From: Sthenelais limicola
Taxonomy: Eukaryota; Annelida; Polychaeta; Phyllodocida; Sigalionidae
Direction of reading: 5' to 3'
Assembly: GCA_942159475.1 (NCBI GenBank)
Contig: OW804097.1
Location: 37,088,298 to 37,152,297, forward strand
DNA length: 64,000 nucleotides
The translations under genes and the position numbers were made by a program. Position 1 is the first letter of the stretch; each line of letters starts with the position of its first letter. Below are positions 55,058-64,000 of this stretch, one piece after another. The notes below the pieces were generated by a model, which did no database searches, had not been told where the DNA came from, and saw nothing but the letters and a program-made list of their open reading frames with translations.

Positions 55058-55916
55058 ATGTATCAGTATACCAACTTGATAAATATTGATTATATGGATT
55101 TCCTTATTGTCTCATTGGATCCCCCATGTCTGGAAACATTAATAAAGTGTATTCACACTTGAATATATGTTGATTTTATACTGAGTTATGGTATTTCAAA
55201 GTTTTAGAGGCGGCCATTTAGTTTTTTGAGAGTTTTGACATGTTCCCCCATCCAGATTTTTCTAGACTTTTAGTATGTTAATAACGAGCACTCATACTAG
55301 CCAAAACCATTGAGAAACCTGTTGCAATTTGTCCTAGGTCAAACTCTATGTTTAATGGACTACTGTTGAAAAAACCCACTTTTGTGGCTGAATTCCCTGG
55401 AAATACATAATTATATAATTCATTTAATAATAATATTTTATTATTGAAAAAGAATCATAGAAAATCATTTACCAATGTTGTATTAACTACCAAGAGATTA
55501 AATTAAAGCATAAAATGACTAAAGTTTTTGTGTATATGAATTGAATGATGTTAGAAGTATTTCTTATCATTTTGTAGGAAAATATGTGAAAAATGACCTA
55601 TAACGCCCCCTAGTGGAAAGGCATCATGTGCTTTGGATTTTATCTTTATTTCATTGGATTCCCTGACATGGAAAACATAGAAATGGACACCAAAATCACT
55701 CATTTATGTTAACTAGAACCAAAGTTATGTGCATTTATTGTCTGAGCGGCCATCTTGGACGCCATCTTGAATTTCGGTATGAAAAAATGTTTGAAAAAAT
55801 TGCAGACATCGATTTTTGAATTCTACTCATTGAATACTACAAAAAAATGTTTGTCTGCAAAAATTAACATGAATTCCACACGGGAGCCATTTTTTTGACA
55901 TAAGCAACTAGACTAT
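55058..55916 (-). repeat. right arm of long inverted repeat
   Basis: Ends ...GACATAAGCAACTAGACTAT, the complement of the left start ATAGTCTATTTGC with a small indel. Confidence 0.85.
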
Positions 55917-55964
55917 CCGCTCGCAAGAATTGCAATTCTTTACAGTACATTTACTGAAAATCTG

Positions 55965-56306
55965 ACCGATTATGACAAATGCTAAGGAACGCAATTTGAC
56001 ACTCTGCAGATTTCACCAAAGAGATATCTATCGTTACACTCTAGGTCTAAATCCTCAGATCAAAAAAGGATGGTATGCCAGCCTACTTTGTTAATCGGTT
56101 TCCTGGCATAGGACCCGGCGTTTTATTAATGGGAATATTATGATGACATTTTGCGGTCTTAATGAAATTATAATGGCACTTTGCGGTTTGAGGCAAGAGG
56201 CTTTCCCTCCGTTTGAAGGGACTCTCTCAACTTTGGGCCTAAACTGGTTAGTGAAGAAATATAAGAGGAATCTGTTGACTGTGAAATATATTATATATTA
56301 TATATG
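55965..56306. other. no recognisable feature
   Basis: About 340 bp between the A element end and the gypsy LTR. TTTTGCGGTCTTAATGAAAT and a related line 30 bp later suggest a short tandem duplication. Confidence 0.4.
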
Positions 56307-56782
56307 TGTAGTGAACTCGGTTCGGGACTCTTAGCTTAGGAATAAAACGGAACAAGAATTACTCTCATACTCTGGTTTTATTACCTCACAACCTTAGACC
56401 AACCCTTTCTGGACCAGCCAGAAAGGGAACATATACAATAGGAAATAGTATAAACAAGGTGTGGAGAATATCGATATCACAGATATTCTTATAAAAGCGA
56501 AGTTAAGAATAAGTAAAACCAGAGATTGGGTACGAACACATAAAGGAACATTTGCATAGCATAAAATGACAATATACAAGGAAAAGACACAATATAAAGT
56601 GATGAATACAAATAATAGTAAATAAGCTACAGACCACTCTTCCAGGGTCTGTGCTTCGGATAGATCCGAGAGCCCTTGACTGCCCTCTGGCGTCAGTCCG
56701 AAAGGACTGGAATCAACCAGCGGACAGTCTCGGACTCCCGGACTGCACTATTCCGGAACCCATAAAACACACGACCACTACA
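56307..56782 (-). repeat. 3' LTR of the gypsy element
   Basis: 476 bp, starting TGTAGTGGTCGTG and ending GTTCACTACA on the minus strand. It has TTTTATAAGAATATC as a TATA-like box and GTAATAAAACCAG as a poly(A) signal about 80 bp before the end. The partner LTR is outside, so identity of the pair cannot be measured here. Confidence 0.85.
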
Positions 56783-56785
56783 ATA

Positions 56786-56800
56786 CCCCCTCTTTCTTTT
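56786..56800 (-). promoter_or_regulatory. polypurine tract
   Basis: AAAAGAAAGAGGGGG on the minus strand, three bases before the LTR start. This is the usual primer site for plus-strand DNA synthesis. Confidence 0.8.
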
Positions 56801-57298
56801 AAAGAGTTTAAAACATTGTTTAAAAATCGGGTAATAGAACAATAAAGCATATGAAAAGAGGAAAAATAATACAAATCACCACGAGTAAACACAAAAGTCA
56901 CTCAACACAATAATAAAAGATCATAGACAAGTACAAGCAGGAGCATTTAGTGTCCTCACTACTGGTACAAGTGGAAAGATAAAAATGATCCGTGTAAATG
57001 GCGAAAAAGTAAAAAAAATTCCTCCGGCTCTCTGTGAGAAAAATAAATCTCACTACTACATTCTGTAGTATAACAAATAAGAGAGAAAAGTTCATTACTT
57101 CATTACTTTAGTTCCAGTGGTTAATATCCGTGGGTAGTCCGATTCATCTTTGTGTCAATCCGAGTGCGTCCGTATCCATTTCCAAGTCCATAAATCAGTC
57201 CAGTCATCATCATCCACACAGGTCGTTCCATTCCGAGTCCGAGCATCATTCGTGGGCGATCCGTGTTGTCGTCTGGTCCGTCCTATGGTCATCCTCCT

Positions 57299-59758
57299 TC
57301 ACTGGCGATGAGGGTCCTTCTCGTCGTCCTGCTCCATGTCCATGTCGGCATCATCCTCCACGTCACTGTGGCCAGTTTTGGTTCCAGGAGTGGGGGGTGC
57401 CTGCATACCAGAGCCGGGCGACGACTTTAGAGGGGAGATCACTTTCTCGGGTCCAAACAATTGGTGGATTCCGAGATCTGATGCTCCCACTCCTCCCTGT
57501 CCCAGACCGCTTCCCTCTAGCCAAGTCCGGGCCCTGCTCTGTGAGCGTTGTCGGGGCGCGGACCTCTGCGTTTGCTGCTGCCTTGCAGCTTGAGCTGCGG
57601 ATCCAGCAGCAGCAGCGGGAACCGTCCGAGAAGTCTCGGGGGACACAATCATCCGAAAGGGGGATGCTGAAGGATGGCTAGGTGTTTTAACACCCATCTG
57701 GGCCATCTGGGGGAGTTTCCCGATCTGTCCCAACAACTGTGATAGTACATCCAGTTGGAGGGCATTGACCTGGATCGCCCCAGCCTGACCACCATCCACA
57801 TGTAGAGTGGGGGCAGATGGATCTGTGACTCCCACACTCTCTGTTGGGTCCTGCTCCGGCGGAGAACTGGACTCCGCGGACTCCAACCTTGACCTCAGCC
57901 GCGCGTTAGCCTCCATCAAATCGCGGATTTGATTGTCCTTCTGGGCTAGGGACGCGCGCTGGGTCTTGATGATGACCGCCTGTTGGTTGTTCTCCTCTCG
58001 GAGGTTGGCGACCTCATCAATCCTACTCTCCACAGTCTCCAAACGTTGAAGGGGCGTGGTCAACGAAGCAATTGACCGACGTACCCCCTCGCTTAGAGCT
58101 ATGGCTGCCTTCTCTAGATCCGTCAGGGCAGCTTCGACGTTAACGTCAACTGCCCGGACCAGTTCTTGGGTGTCATGGCGAGAAGGCAGATCTTCCTTGG
58201 CTTGCTCCACCCATTGCTGGGTTTTGCGGCCCTTCTTGGTGATGGGTGCCTCCGGATGGCTCGAAGACTGTCGTTTGTGCGTCTTCTTGGAGGTCTTTTT
58301 GTCCGAAGCGGGCCTACTTCCGGACTCAGGGGCAACGCTGCTGGAAGCAGAGCTCACCGATACCGAGTCTTGCTGTCCAGTTGCGGGTTTGCTAAGCCCA
58401 GAACTGGAGGAAGAAGAGGCTTTCCTAGCTTCGGCCTTCTCTGCAGCCTTTAGCCGGGTCTGGACTGCAGCCTGTGCCTTTCTTAAGACCTTCAGGTGAT
58501 TGAAGGACAAGTACACCATCTTGTAAAAGAGAGGATTCTCTTTTGTTCCGGCGGTTACTGTGTCCTTCACCATGCGGGCCTGGGCCTTCTCCCGACTGAG
58601 GTTGTGCTGTCTCACCTCACCATTCATCAAGTGCTGGATAAGCTCACCCTTCCGATCCAGGACCTGTGCACAGCTAGTGTACGGGCAAGTCCAGGCTTGA
58701 CGGAGGGGGGCGTGGCACTCGCACAAATGGCGAAAGAACCTCTCTCGGGTGGTGTAAATTTTTACACCCACATCTCGGAAACCAGTGTACCGACACACCA
58801 AGAAGGGGCAACGGTGTCCTGGCTTCCAGAGCATAGGGGACATCTTGAGCTTTCCCAAGGTGCCCTCATCCAAGCTGTCCTCCTGCAACAGCTCGGGCCA
58901 GATCTCGGACTCATAGCGTTTCATTGTCCCGGGGAAATCAACGTCGTCTGAGTCTGATTCCGGACCATCAGAAGGAAACCGGAATCCTGGTTTGTCCGAA
59001 CCAGGGTTGATGGGTGCTGTATTGTCGGGCTTATCCATTACAGCCTTGAAGTGCTCTAGACTTCCCCCGATTTCACCAACCCTAGCTCTCCACACAGACA
59101 TCCAAGCTTTGTGGACCCTTCTCACCTTCTTAAAGGACAGCTTCGGATTCTGCTTCTGTTCCTTGGAAGAGGTGGTCCCAGCAGAAACAGAACTGGTGCT
59201 TGGTTGTGGCACCGCGCTCTTGCTTCTCTTCTCCTCTTCCGACCTACTTGACCCGCCTCGGGTCATGGATGCGGATCCCGATTTGCCACCGACAGGGTAT
59301 CTGCGACTTCGGGATCTGCCCCGGGATTCCATGTCCTCATCGTCAGCCTTTTTAGGGCTCGATGGAGACTGGGATCCATCCTCACTTTTCCGGGGTGCTG
59401 ACTGCTTCCTCGGAGAGCGGCGTAGGACATCAGGGTCGACAACAGTCTCCCCTTTGTCCCTCGGACTTGCCTCAGCTACGGGTTTGGCCTTCACCCGAAG
59501 CTTCGGCTCCTCCTTCACCACTTCCTCGGAAGCTTCAGTTTCCATGGCTTCGGACTCAGAACGGTCGTGTCCTTCGTCCTCCACCACTTCACTGACTTCG
59601 GCTGCTAACCTCATCAGATTATCAGCCCCCTCCTCGAGCAACAACTGCTGCTCCTCCGCCTCTGTCATGGCAGGGAGCTCAGTTTCGATGCCCTCGGCCA
59701 TCAATCTTTCCGCCTCGGCCAACTCCTTCTCGACTTGCTCAGCCATAGCCTTCTCCAT
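57299..59758 (-). CDS. third ORF of the gypsy element: zinc-finger and coiled-coil protein
   Basis: 819 residues from an ATG 15 bases after a candidate 3' splice site. Residues 1-200 are acidic then Ser/Arg-rich (RSPRK, SRGRSRSRR). 205-240 are basic. Two Cys/His units follow: C317-x4-C322...H344-x4-H349 and C358-x4-C363-x12-H376...H385. A Lys-rich stretch (485-515) precedes a predicted coiled coil at about 533-628 (heptads in LQRLETVESRIDEVANL and IRDLMEANARLRSRLESA). The tail is Gln/Pro-rich and ends in a very acidic segment. No signal peptide or membrane segment exists, so it is not an envelope protein despite occupying that position after pol. It might be a displaced gag-like or nuclear accessory protein. 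I do not recognise the family. The plus-strand frames across it are shadows. Confidence 0.75.
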   Translation of the reverse strand: MEKAMAEQVEKELAEAERLMAEGIETELPAMTEAEEQQLLLEEGADNLMRLAAEVSEVVEDEGHDRSESEAMETEASEEVVKEEPKLRVKAKPVAEASPRDKGETVVDPDVLRRSPRKQSAPRKSEDGSQSPSSPKKADDEDMESRGRSRSRRYPVGGKSGSASMTRGGSSRSEEEKRSKSAVPQPSTSSVSAGTTSSKEQKQNPKLSFKKVRRVHKAWMSVWRARVGEIGGSLEHFKAVMDKPDNTAPINPGSDKPGFRFPSDGPESDSDDVDFPGTMKRYESEIWPELLQEDSLDEGTLGKLKMSPMLWKPGHRCPFLVCRYTGFRDVGVKIYTTRERFFRHLCECHAPLRQAWTCPYTSCAQVLDRKGELIQHLMNGEVRQHNLSREKAQARMVKDTVTAGTKENPLFYKMVYLSFNHLKVLRKAQAAVQTRLKAAEKAEARKASSSSSSGLSKPATGQQDSVSVSSASSSVAPESGSRPASDKKTSKKTHKRQSSSHPEAPITKKGRKTQQWVEQAKEDLPSRHDTQELVRAVDVNVEAALTDLEKAAIALSEGVRRSIASLTTPLQRLETVESRIDEVANLREENNQQAVIIKTQRASLAQKDNQIRDLMEANARLRSRLESAESSSPPEQDPTESVGVTDPSAPTLHVDGGQAGAIQVNALQLDVLSQLLGQIGKLPQMAQMGVKTPSHPSASPFRMIVSPETSRTVPAAAAGSAAQAARQQQTQRSAPRQRSQSRARTWLEGSGLGQGGVGASDLGIHQLFGPEKVISPLKSSPGSGMQAPPTPGTKTGHSDVEDDADMDMEQDDEKDPHRQ

Positions 59759-60823
59759 CTTCGATTACTTTGCTAGAAAAGGAATACAAACAAAGCATTT
59801 TAATGACAAGACTTCATGGAATAACAAAGCCCGATTTCTGAGCCTTGTCCATTCTCGGACTGAGCTTCGGATGGCCCTTCGGATCCGAACTGTGCTGTCA
59901 GTCCCCCACTCTTTTAGCGTGGGTCGATCCGAACTAGGTTTCTAGCGAGCCAACACACCGTTGCCACATCTCCCACCAATCCGGAAGGGTTAATTACGTC
60001 CAAACATCATAATGGAATAAGTTAACAGGGCATGATGGTTCACTTCTATGCTAGAGAACAACATACAACACGCATACCCGTAGCTAGTATTTCTAACAGT
60101 GTGTATATCAAAATGGACGTAGCGGTACCAGGCACCAGCCCGCCAAAGTATAGAAATGCCAATCGGCAACAAAATACAGGGTACCATACGTTCAAATCTC
60201 TAGACATCTTACACTCATACAAGATCAACAACATGACAAGTCCTTTATGTACATCATCGCTTGATAAACTTACTGTACGGTTGGTGAAAGTCTGTCGGTT
60301 GCTTACTCATACGAGTTCCGGAAGCAGAATGGCAAAGGGTAGAACACTCTCGCCGCACCTGGTGCAACGCTAGTACTCCAACCCGACACCGCGACGGTAG
60401 CGCCAACGCTTCCCGCGCTCCTTCTCCGAGCACGCTCACATAGCATGATTGGGTGCTAATCCAATAGCTATTCTGATCTGCCTGTTGAGACATGACAGGC
60501 CCTTTGTTAATCTCCACTTTCTTTGCCATCAGGATAGGTTTAATTGCTACATTCTATCTGCTATAAATAGATTCCGATCTTACAGCAAGTTCCAGGTCTC
60601 ATTGACCCGCAGTGCAAGCCTAGATCATGTCAATACCTATCGTTCAAACAAATACTTATTAAGACAAAGATTCGTCTCCCAGTCACAATAGAAATGAATC
60701 CATTACGCCGGTAGGGGACACAGCAGCAATTCTCCGGTCTACTGCCAGTCGGACTTCTCGTTGTGTACTTTTTTTATTGAGCCAAAATCAGTTCGGTAAT
60801 TTTAACTCATTTGATACCATATT
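59759..60823 (-). other. spacer between pol and third ORF with candidate splice acceptor
   Basis: No long frame. On the minus strand a pyrimidine-rich run, TTTGTATTCCTTTTCTAG (AG at 59773-59774), lies just ahead of the third ORF ATG and fits a 3' splice site. This suggests a spliced subgenomic RNA. A donor would be expected near the 5' LTR, outside the window. Confidence 0.5.
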
Positions 60824-63800
60824 CTATTTGATTTGCAACCGAACTGGGGCATTGCGCGTGCGCTTAGCCCTTGTCAGAGCTGGGGAAGGATTACTAGTAT
60901 CCGGACCCGGATTATTTCTTGTCCGTCTACCACCCGGTAAGATTGGTGGAACAGCAGCGCCTGGTAACTTCCTAGGCCTCCCAACTCTTTTCTTCGGAGT
61001 TGTTGGAGCTTCGGGTTTATCCGGCACTACTGTTTTCCTAGGTCTTCCCGGTTTCCTTCTAGCCCTCGTCTTTTTCTTCCCCTGAATAACAGGTTGAGGC
61101 ACTACTGCATTCTTTTTCAATTTGCCTCGGCCTTTCTCTGTCACAGGAGGAGGAATAGTTGACACAGGAGCTGTAGTTTTTACAGTATCCGCTCTCTTTG
61201 TCTTCCTACCCCTCTTTCGGACGGGCTTCTCTTGTCCTGCTGGTTTAACTTTTCGGGGCCTGCCTCTCGGCTTGGCCCCTATAGTTATTTTAGCTTTTGC
61301 CGCAGGAACTATACAATCTTTCCCAGCTACTACTTTCCCATCGATAAGTCGGAGAATATCTCTACCTGTTTTAGCCTGCTTCTGGAATTCGGACGCCCGA
61401 TGCAGGTTCGCTGCCTGTATGGGTCCATTTTCGTCAAAGGCTGGCTTCAAGTAGTCTATATGATATCTCATCAGACCTTCCGAGGTTTCTAATTCACAGG
61501 TGGTACCTCCTATGAATCTTTTGATGACATAAGGCCCATCCCATTTGGGTCCGATCTTTTTAGAGGCCTTTGGGGGACAGAATCGGTATACTACCTCCCC
61601 CACTTGGAATCTCGGAGGACGAGAACGTTTGTCATAATCCCTTTTCTGATGGACTGCAGAAATTCCGAGATTATTTCTCACGTACTGGTGCCCCTTTCTC
61701 ATACACTGTCTCAAGTGCTCCACATATCCCACTTTGCATGGGAAATCCAGTTCTCCTGGTGTCACACCATAGACTAAATCCATTGGTGCCACCAGCTCTG
61801 TCCCGAAGACTACAGAATTCGGAGTACAGAGTGTACTGGCATGTACCGTGGCCCGATAAGCATGAGCAATACAGGGCGCTAATATATCCCAGTTATCTTC
61901 AGTTCCATCTGTTAGACATGACAATTGTTCCACGAGGACACGATTGAGTCTCTCGCTTTGACCATTGCTCATGGGTCTGTAGGGAAGAGTAATTAATTTC
62001 TCCACCCCCAACATTTCTAACAAGGATCTTAAGAGCAGAGACCTAAACTCGGGAGCTCCATCGGTTTGCAAAGCAACAGGGCACCCGAATCGTAGGATCC
62101 ATTCTCTGAAGAGTACATCTGCACAACTCTCTGCAGTGTGATCTGCCATGGGGTAGGCTTCGGCCCATTTCGAAAAATGATCCGTTACCACCATGATATA
62201 ATTGTTTCCCCTGGGAGTTGTCCGAAGAGGTCCCAAGATGTCCAATCCTATCCGATTCCACCTATCCCCATGTTTTTCTTTCTTAAGGAGGGAAGTCCCT
62301 CCCCCTTGTCTGGATTTCCTCATACTACATTCCGGACAGGCCCGGATCCATCGTTTCAAATCGTACCTCATCCCTGGCCAGTAATATTTCATTTTAGCTG
62401 ACCAAGAATTTTTAAATGTACCGAAATGACCCGAGATCTTCGGACCATGCATCCCCTGGAATATTTCCTTTCTCAAAGAGGCAGGAATGAGTTTCCTCCA
62501 ATACTTCCTTCCTGTGGCTAGTCTTGTCCAACCCAGACATAGCACACCCTCTCTCATTTCCATATTACCCAGATGCTGGACAAATGTACGGAATTCATTG
62601 GATTCTCCAGCTAGATCTTCTCTGCTAGGGACATCCTCTGTACCCGCAACAATAGCCAGTAATCTTTTGATGAGTGGATCTTCCTGCTGAGCCTCCCGCA
62701 ACACTTGCTCCTGTGTGCCTAAAGCCACAGTAGTGGGGGCAGCCACAGCATCATGAATACCACAATCCGAGCAATCTAGTCTTCCACATTTCCGAGTGGG
62801 AAGTCGTGATAACGCGTCAGCATTTTCATGCTTCTTTCCAGCACGATGGACAATCATATTCTGATCCAGACCATACTCTTGCAGCGTCAATAACCACCGC
62901 GCGAGCATATCAGTTGGATCCTTAAAGTTTAGCAACCAACGTAAGGATGCATGATTTGTCCGAACCACAAAGTTCCGATTTCCCAATAGGTAATGTCGAA
63001 ACTTTTTCAGATAGGTCAGAACGGCTAAGAGCTCGCGTTTGGTAGCACAATAATTCTTCTGTGATTTAGAAAAACTATTGCTAGCATAGCTCAATACCAC
63101 TTCTCTCCCATCCTGGATCTGAGACAAGATCCCAGCCATCCCGAAACCGCTAGCATCCGTGTCCAGAATGAAGTCTCCCACTTTCCGGGGAAATCCCAAC
63201 ACTGGAGAAGTTACTAGGGCTTCTTTCAACTTGCTAAAGGCATCGTCACACCGTGGCGTCCACACTATAGGCTTGCTATAGCGCTTCTCTTTCCCTGCCG
63301 CGGTCACTACATCTTGCAGAGGGGCTGCTATTATTCCGAAATCCTTTTGAAATTCTCGGTAATAAGAAGCAAAACCAAGGAATTGCCTCACCTCTCTGGC
63401 GTTCTTGGGAATAGGCCAGTCCTTGACCTTTTGTACCTTCTTCGGATCAGCTTGAATGCCATCCGGAGATACAATTCTTCCCAAATATTCCACTCTTTGC
63501 CGAAAGAAATCACATTTCTTCGGTTTTAGTTTTAGACCATAGTCTCGGATTCGGTCTAGGACGAGTCTGAGGTTACTTTGACACTGCTCATAAGTCTCTC
63601 CGAAAACCACAATATCGTCCAAATAGACCAGACAGGACTTCCATCTGAGTCCGTCTAACATCTGATCCATCATGCGTTGGAAAGTAGCCGGGGCATTACA
63701 CAATCCGAAAGCCATAACTTTGAATTGGAATAAGCCCACAGTGGACAGAAAAGCAGTTTTGTGTTTACTTTCCTCATCCATGGCTACCTGCCAATATCCA

Positions 63801-64000
63801 CTCTCTAGATCTAGGGTGCAGAACCACTTGTTTCCTCCAAGGGCTTCTACACACTCATCTATCCGAGGTAATGGAAAACTATCTTTTATGGTCACTGCAT
63901 TTAGCTGACGATAGTCGACACAAAACCTCTGGGTCCCATCTTTCTTGGCCACCATAACTATAGGAGCACCCCAAGGACTGCTGCTATGTTCGATCCGGCC
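60824..64000 (-). CDS. pol: gypsy pol: reverse transcriptase, RNase H, integrase with AT-hook tail (5' partial)
   Basis: The frame is open to the window edge. Counting from the first methionine at 63955 there are 1043 residues, with 15 further codons before it (including SSSPWGAPIV) that belong to RT. RT: VDYRQLNAVT, LDLESGYWQV, FGLCNAPATF and YLDDIVVFG (YLDD 111-114). RNase H: DTDASGFGMAGILSQ, KRELLAV and HENADALSRLP. Integrase: zinc-binding H503, H510, C540, C543; catalytic D572, D632 and E668 (D,D-35-E), LPYRPMSNGQSERLNR; then a GPY/F module with KWDGPYVIKRF. Instead of a chromodomain the C-terminus (about 890-1043) is basic, with three AT-hook cores: RGRPRK (897), PGRPRK (969) and VGRPRK (991). 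Stop TAG. It copies the element RNA and inserts the DNA. Gag and protease are not visible. Confidence 0.95.
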   Translation of the reverse strand, partial: GRIEHSSSPWGAPIVMVAKKDGTQRFCVDYRQLNAVTIKDSFPLPRIDECVEALGGNKWFCTLDLESGYWQVAMDEESKHKTAFLSTVGLFQFKVMAFGLCNAPATFQRMMDQMLDGLRWKSCLVYLDDIVVFGETYEQCQSNLRLVLDRIRDYGLKLKPKKCDFFRQRVEYLGRIVSPDGIQADPKKVQKVKDWPIPKNAREVRQFLGFASYYREFQKDFGIIAAPLQDVVTAAGKEKRYSKPIVWTPRCDDAFSKLKEALVTSPVLGFPRKVGDFILDTDASGFGMAGILSQIQDGREVVLSYASNSFSKSQKNYCATKRELLAVLTYLKKFRHYLLGNRNFVVRTNHASLRWLLNFKDPTDMLARWLLTLQEYGLDQNMIVHRAGKKHENADALSRLPTRKCGRLDCSDCGIHDAVAAPTTVALGTQEQVLREAQQEDPLIKRLLAIVAGTEDVPSREDLAGESNEFRTFVQHLGNMEMREGVLCLGWTRLATGRKYWRKLIPASLRKEIFQGMHGPKISGHFGTFKNSWSAKMKYYWPGMRYDLKRWIRACPECSMRKSRQGGGTSLLKKEKHGDRWNRIGLDILGPLRTTPRGNNYIMVVTDHFSKWAEAYPMADHTAESCADVLFREWILRFGCPVALQTDGAPEFRSLLLRSLLEMLGVEKLITLPYRPMSNGQSERLNRVLVEQLSCLTDGTEDNWDILAPCIAHAYRATVHASTLCTPNSVVFGTELVAPMDLVYGVTPGELDFPCKVGYVEHLRQCMRKGHQYVRNNLGISAVHQKRDYDKRSRPPRFQVGEVVYRFCPPKASKKIGPKWDGPYVIKRFIGGTTCELETSEGLMRYHIDYLKPAFDENGPIQAANLHRASEFQKQAKTGRDILRLIDGKVVAGKDCIVPAAKAKITIGAKPRGRPRKVKPAGQEKPVRKRGRKTKRADTVKTTAPVSTIPPPVTEKGRGKLKKNAVVPQPVIQGKKKTRARRKPGRPRKTVVPDKPEAPTTPKKRVGRPRKLPGAAVPPILPGGRRTRNNPGPDTSNPSPALTRAKRTRNAPVRLQIK

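Larger units (their letters stand above)
51911..55916. mobile_element. 4-kb element with long terminal inverted repeats
   Basis: Arms 51911-52758 and 55058-55916 are inverted copies over about 850 bp, nearly identical for the outer 350 (ATGGCTCCCGTGTGG, ATTCAAGATGGCGTCCAAG, CACTAGGGGGCGTTATAGG) and about 75-80 percent further in. Possible 6-bp duplication CCACTC/CCGCTC. The middle holds a decayed protein (54228-54800). Class unknown; a long-TIR DNA transposon or foldback element. Confidence 0.8.
51347..55941 (-). mobile_element. solo LTR (family L1), GTAC target duplication, itself interrupted
   Basis: On the minus strand it starts TGTAAAGAATTGCAATTCTT (55941 downward) and ends GGGCAAATTGCC...TCTCACA (51347), with GACTATAAATAAAGG near the 3' end. 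It matches 3137-3660. GTAC lies on both sides. The block 51911-55916 is a separate element inserted near its 5' end. It includes a C/G-rich tract (51640-51900). Confidence 0.8.
51132..55964 (-). mobile_element. TIR family A copy, subtype a2, split by a solo LTR
   Basis: The left part ends CTGCCAATTGTAC (51346). The right part resumes GTACATTTACTGAAAATCTG (from 55942) and reaches GACCG. The missing TIR bases reappear 4.6 kb away. Confidence 0.85.
56307..64000 (-). mobile_element. Ty3/gypsy LTR retrotransposon, 5' part beyond the window
   Basis: On the minus strand the order is pol (RT, RNase H, integrase), a spacer of 1.07 kb, an 819-codon third ORF, a purine tract and the 3' LTR. Gag, protease and the 5' LTR must lie beyond 64000. 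All visible frames are open, so it looks young. Confidence 0.9.

Noticed and set aside
57130..59945. Several long plus-strand frames (183, 147, 151, 317 codons)
   Set aside because: They lie opposite the gypsy third ORF and reflect its codon bias. No motif on the plus strand.
60777..61947. Plus-strand frames opposite the integrase tail
   Set aside because: Shadows of the AT-hook-rich minus-strand coding sequence.

Overview
This window is eukaryotic, AT-rich, repeat-dense DNA, most likely from a marine invertebrate. The organism cannot be fixed from the sequence alone. The evidence is an animal tetraspanin reading frame, tyrosine-recombinase (Ngaro-like) retrotransposons, a Helitron-type family, animal-type LINE fragments, a Ty3/gypsy element and abundant short inverted-repeat elements. 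Almost everything recognisable is transposable-element sequence. The only non-transposon gene candidate is a single-exon tetraspanin on the minus strand near 6.1-6.8 kb.

Layout. 0-9 kb: copies of several short repeat families (called here A, B, C), a solo LTR at 3.1-3.7 kb and the tetraspanin. 9-16.5 kb: two decayed LINEs, each interrupted by an element carrying a long subterminal hairpin, and a complete non-autonomous Helitron. 17-25 kb: nested A and B elements, then an apparently intact 5.4 kb Ngaro-like retrotransposon (gag-like ORF, RT-RNase H ORF, tyrosine recombinase ORF, split direct repeats) inserted in the middle of an A element without target duplication. 25-34 kb: more A, C, hairpin-bearing and Helitron copies. 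34.8-38 kb: a second, broken Ngaro-like element flanked by a perfect 211-bp direct repeat. 38-51 kb: repeat mosaics, including a nest at 44.8-46.9 kb and a solo LTR with target duplication at 49.1 kb. 51.1-56 kb: a three-level nest (A element, solo LTR, 4 kb element with about 850-bp inverted repeats and a decayed protein). 56.3-64 kb: the 3' part of a minus-strand Ty3/gypsy element with pol open at the window edge, a large third ORF and a 3' LTR.

How the parts work. In the Ngaro-like element the RT-RNase H frame lies in the -1 frame of the gag-like frame. A canonical A_AAA_AAC slippery heptamer followed by a stem sits just before the gag stop, and the same arrangement occurs in the broken second element. 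This strongly suggests expression of pol by -1 ribosomal frameshifting. In the gypsy element the integrase ends in a tail with three AT-hook cores. A predicted DNA/RNA-binding and coiled-coil protein occupies the position where retroviruses carry env, behind a plausible 3' splice site. Family A (at least 28 loci, three subtypes) served as landing site for several other elements and so gives a relative order of insertion.
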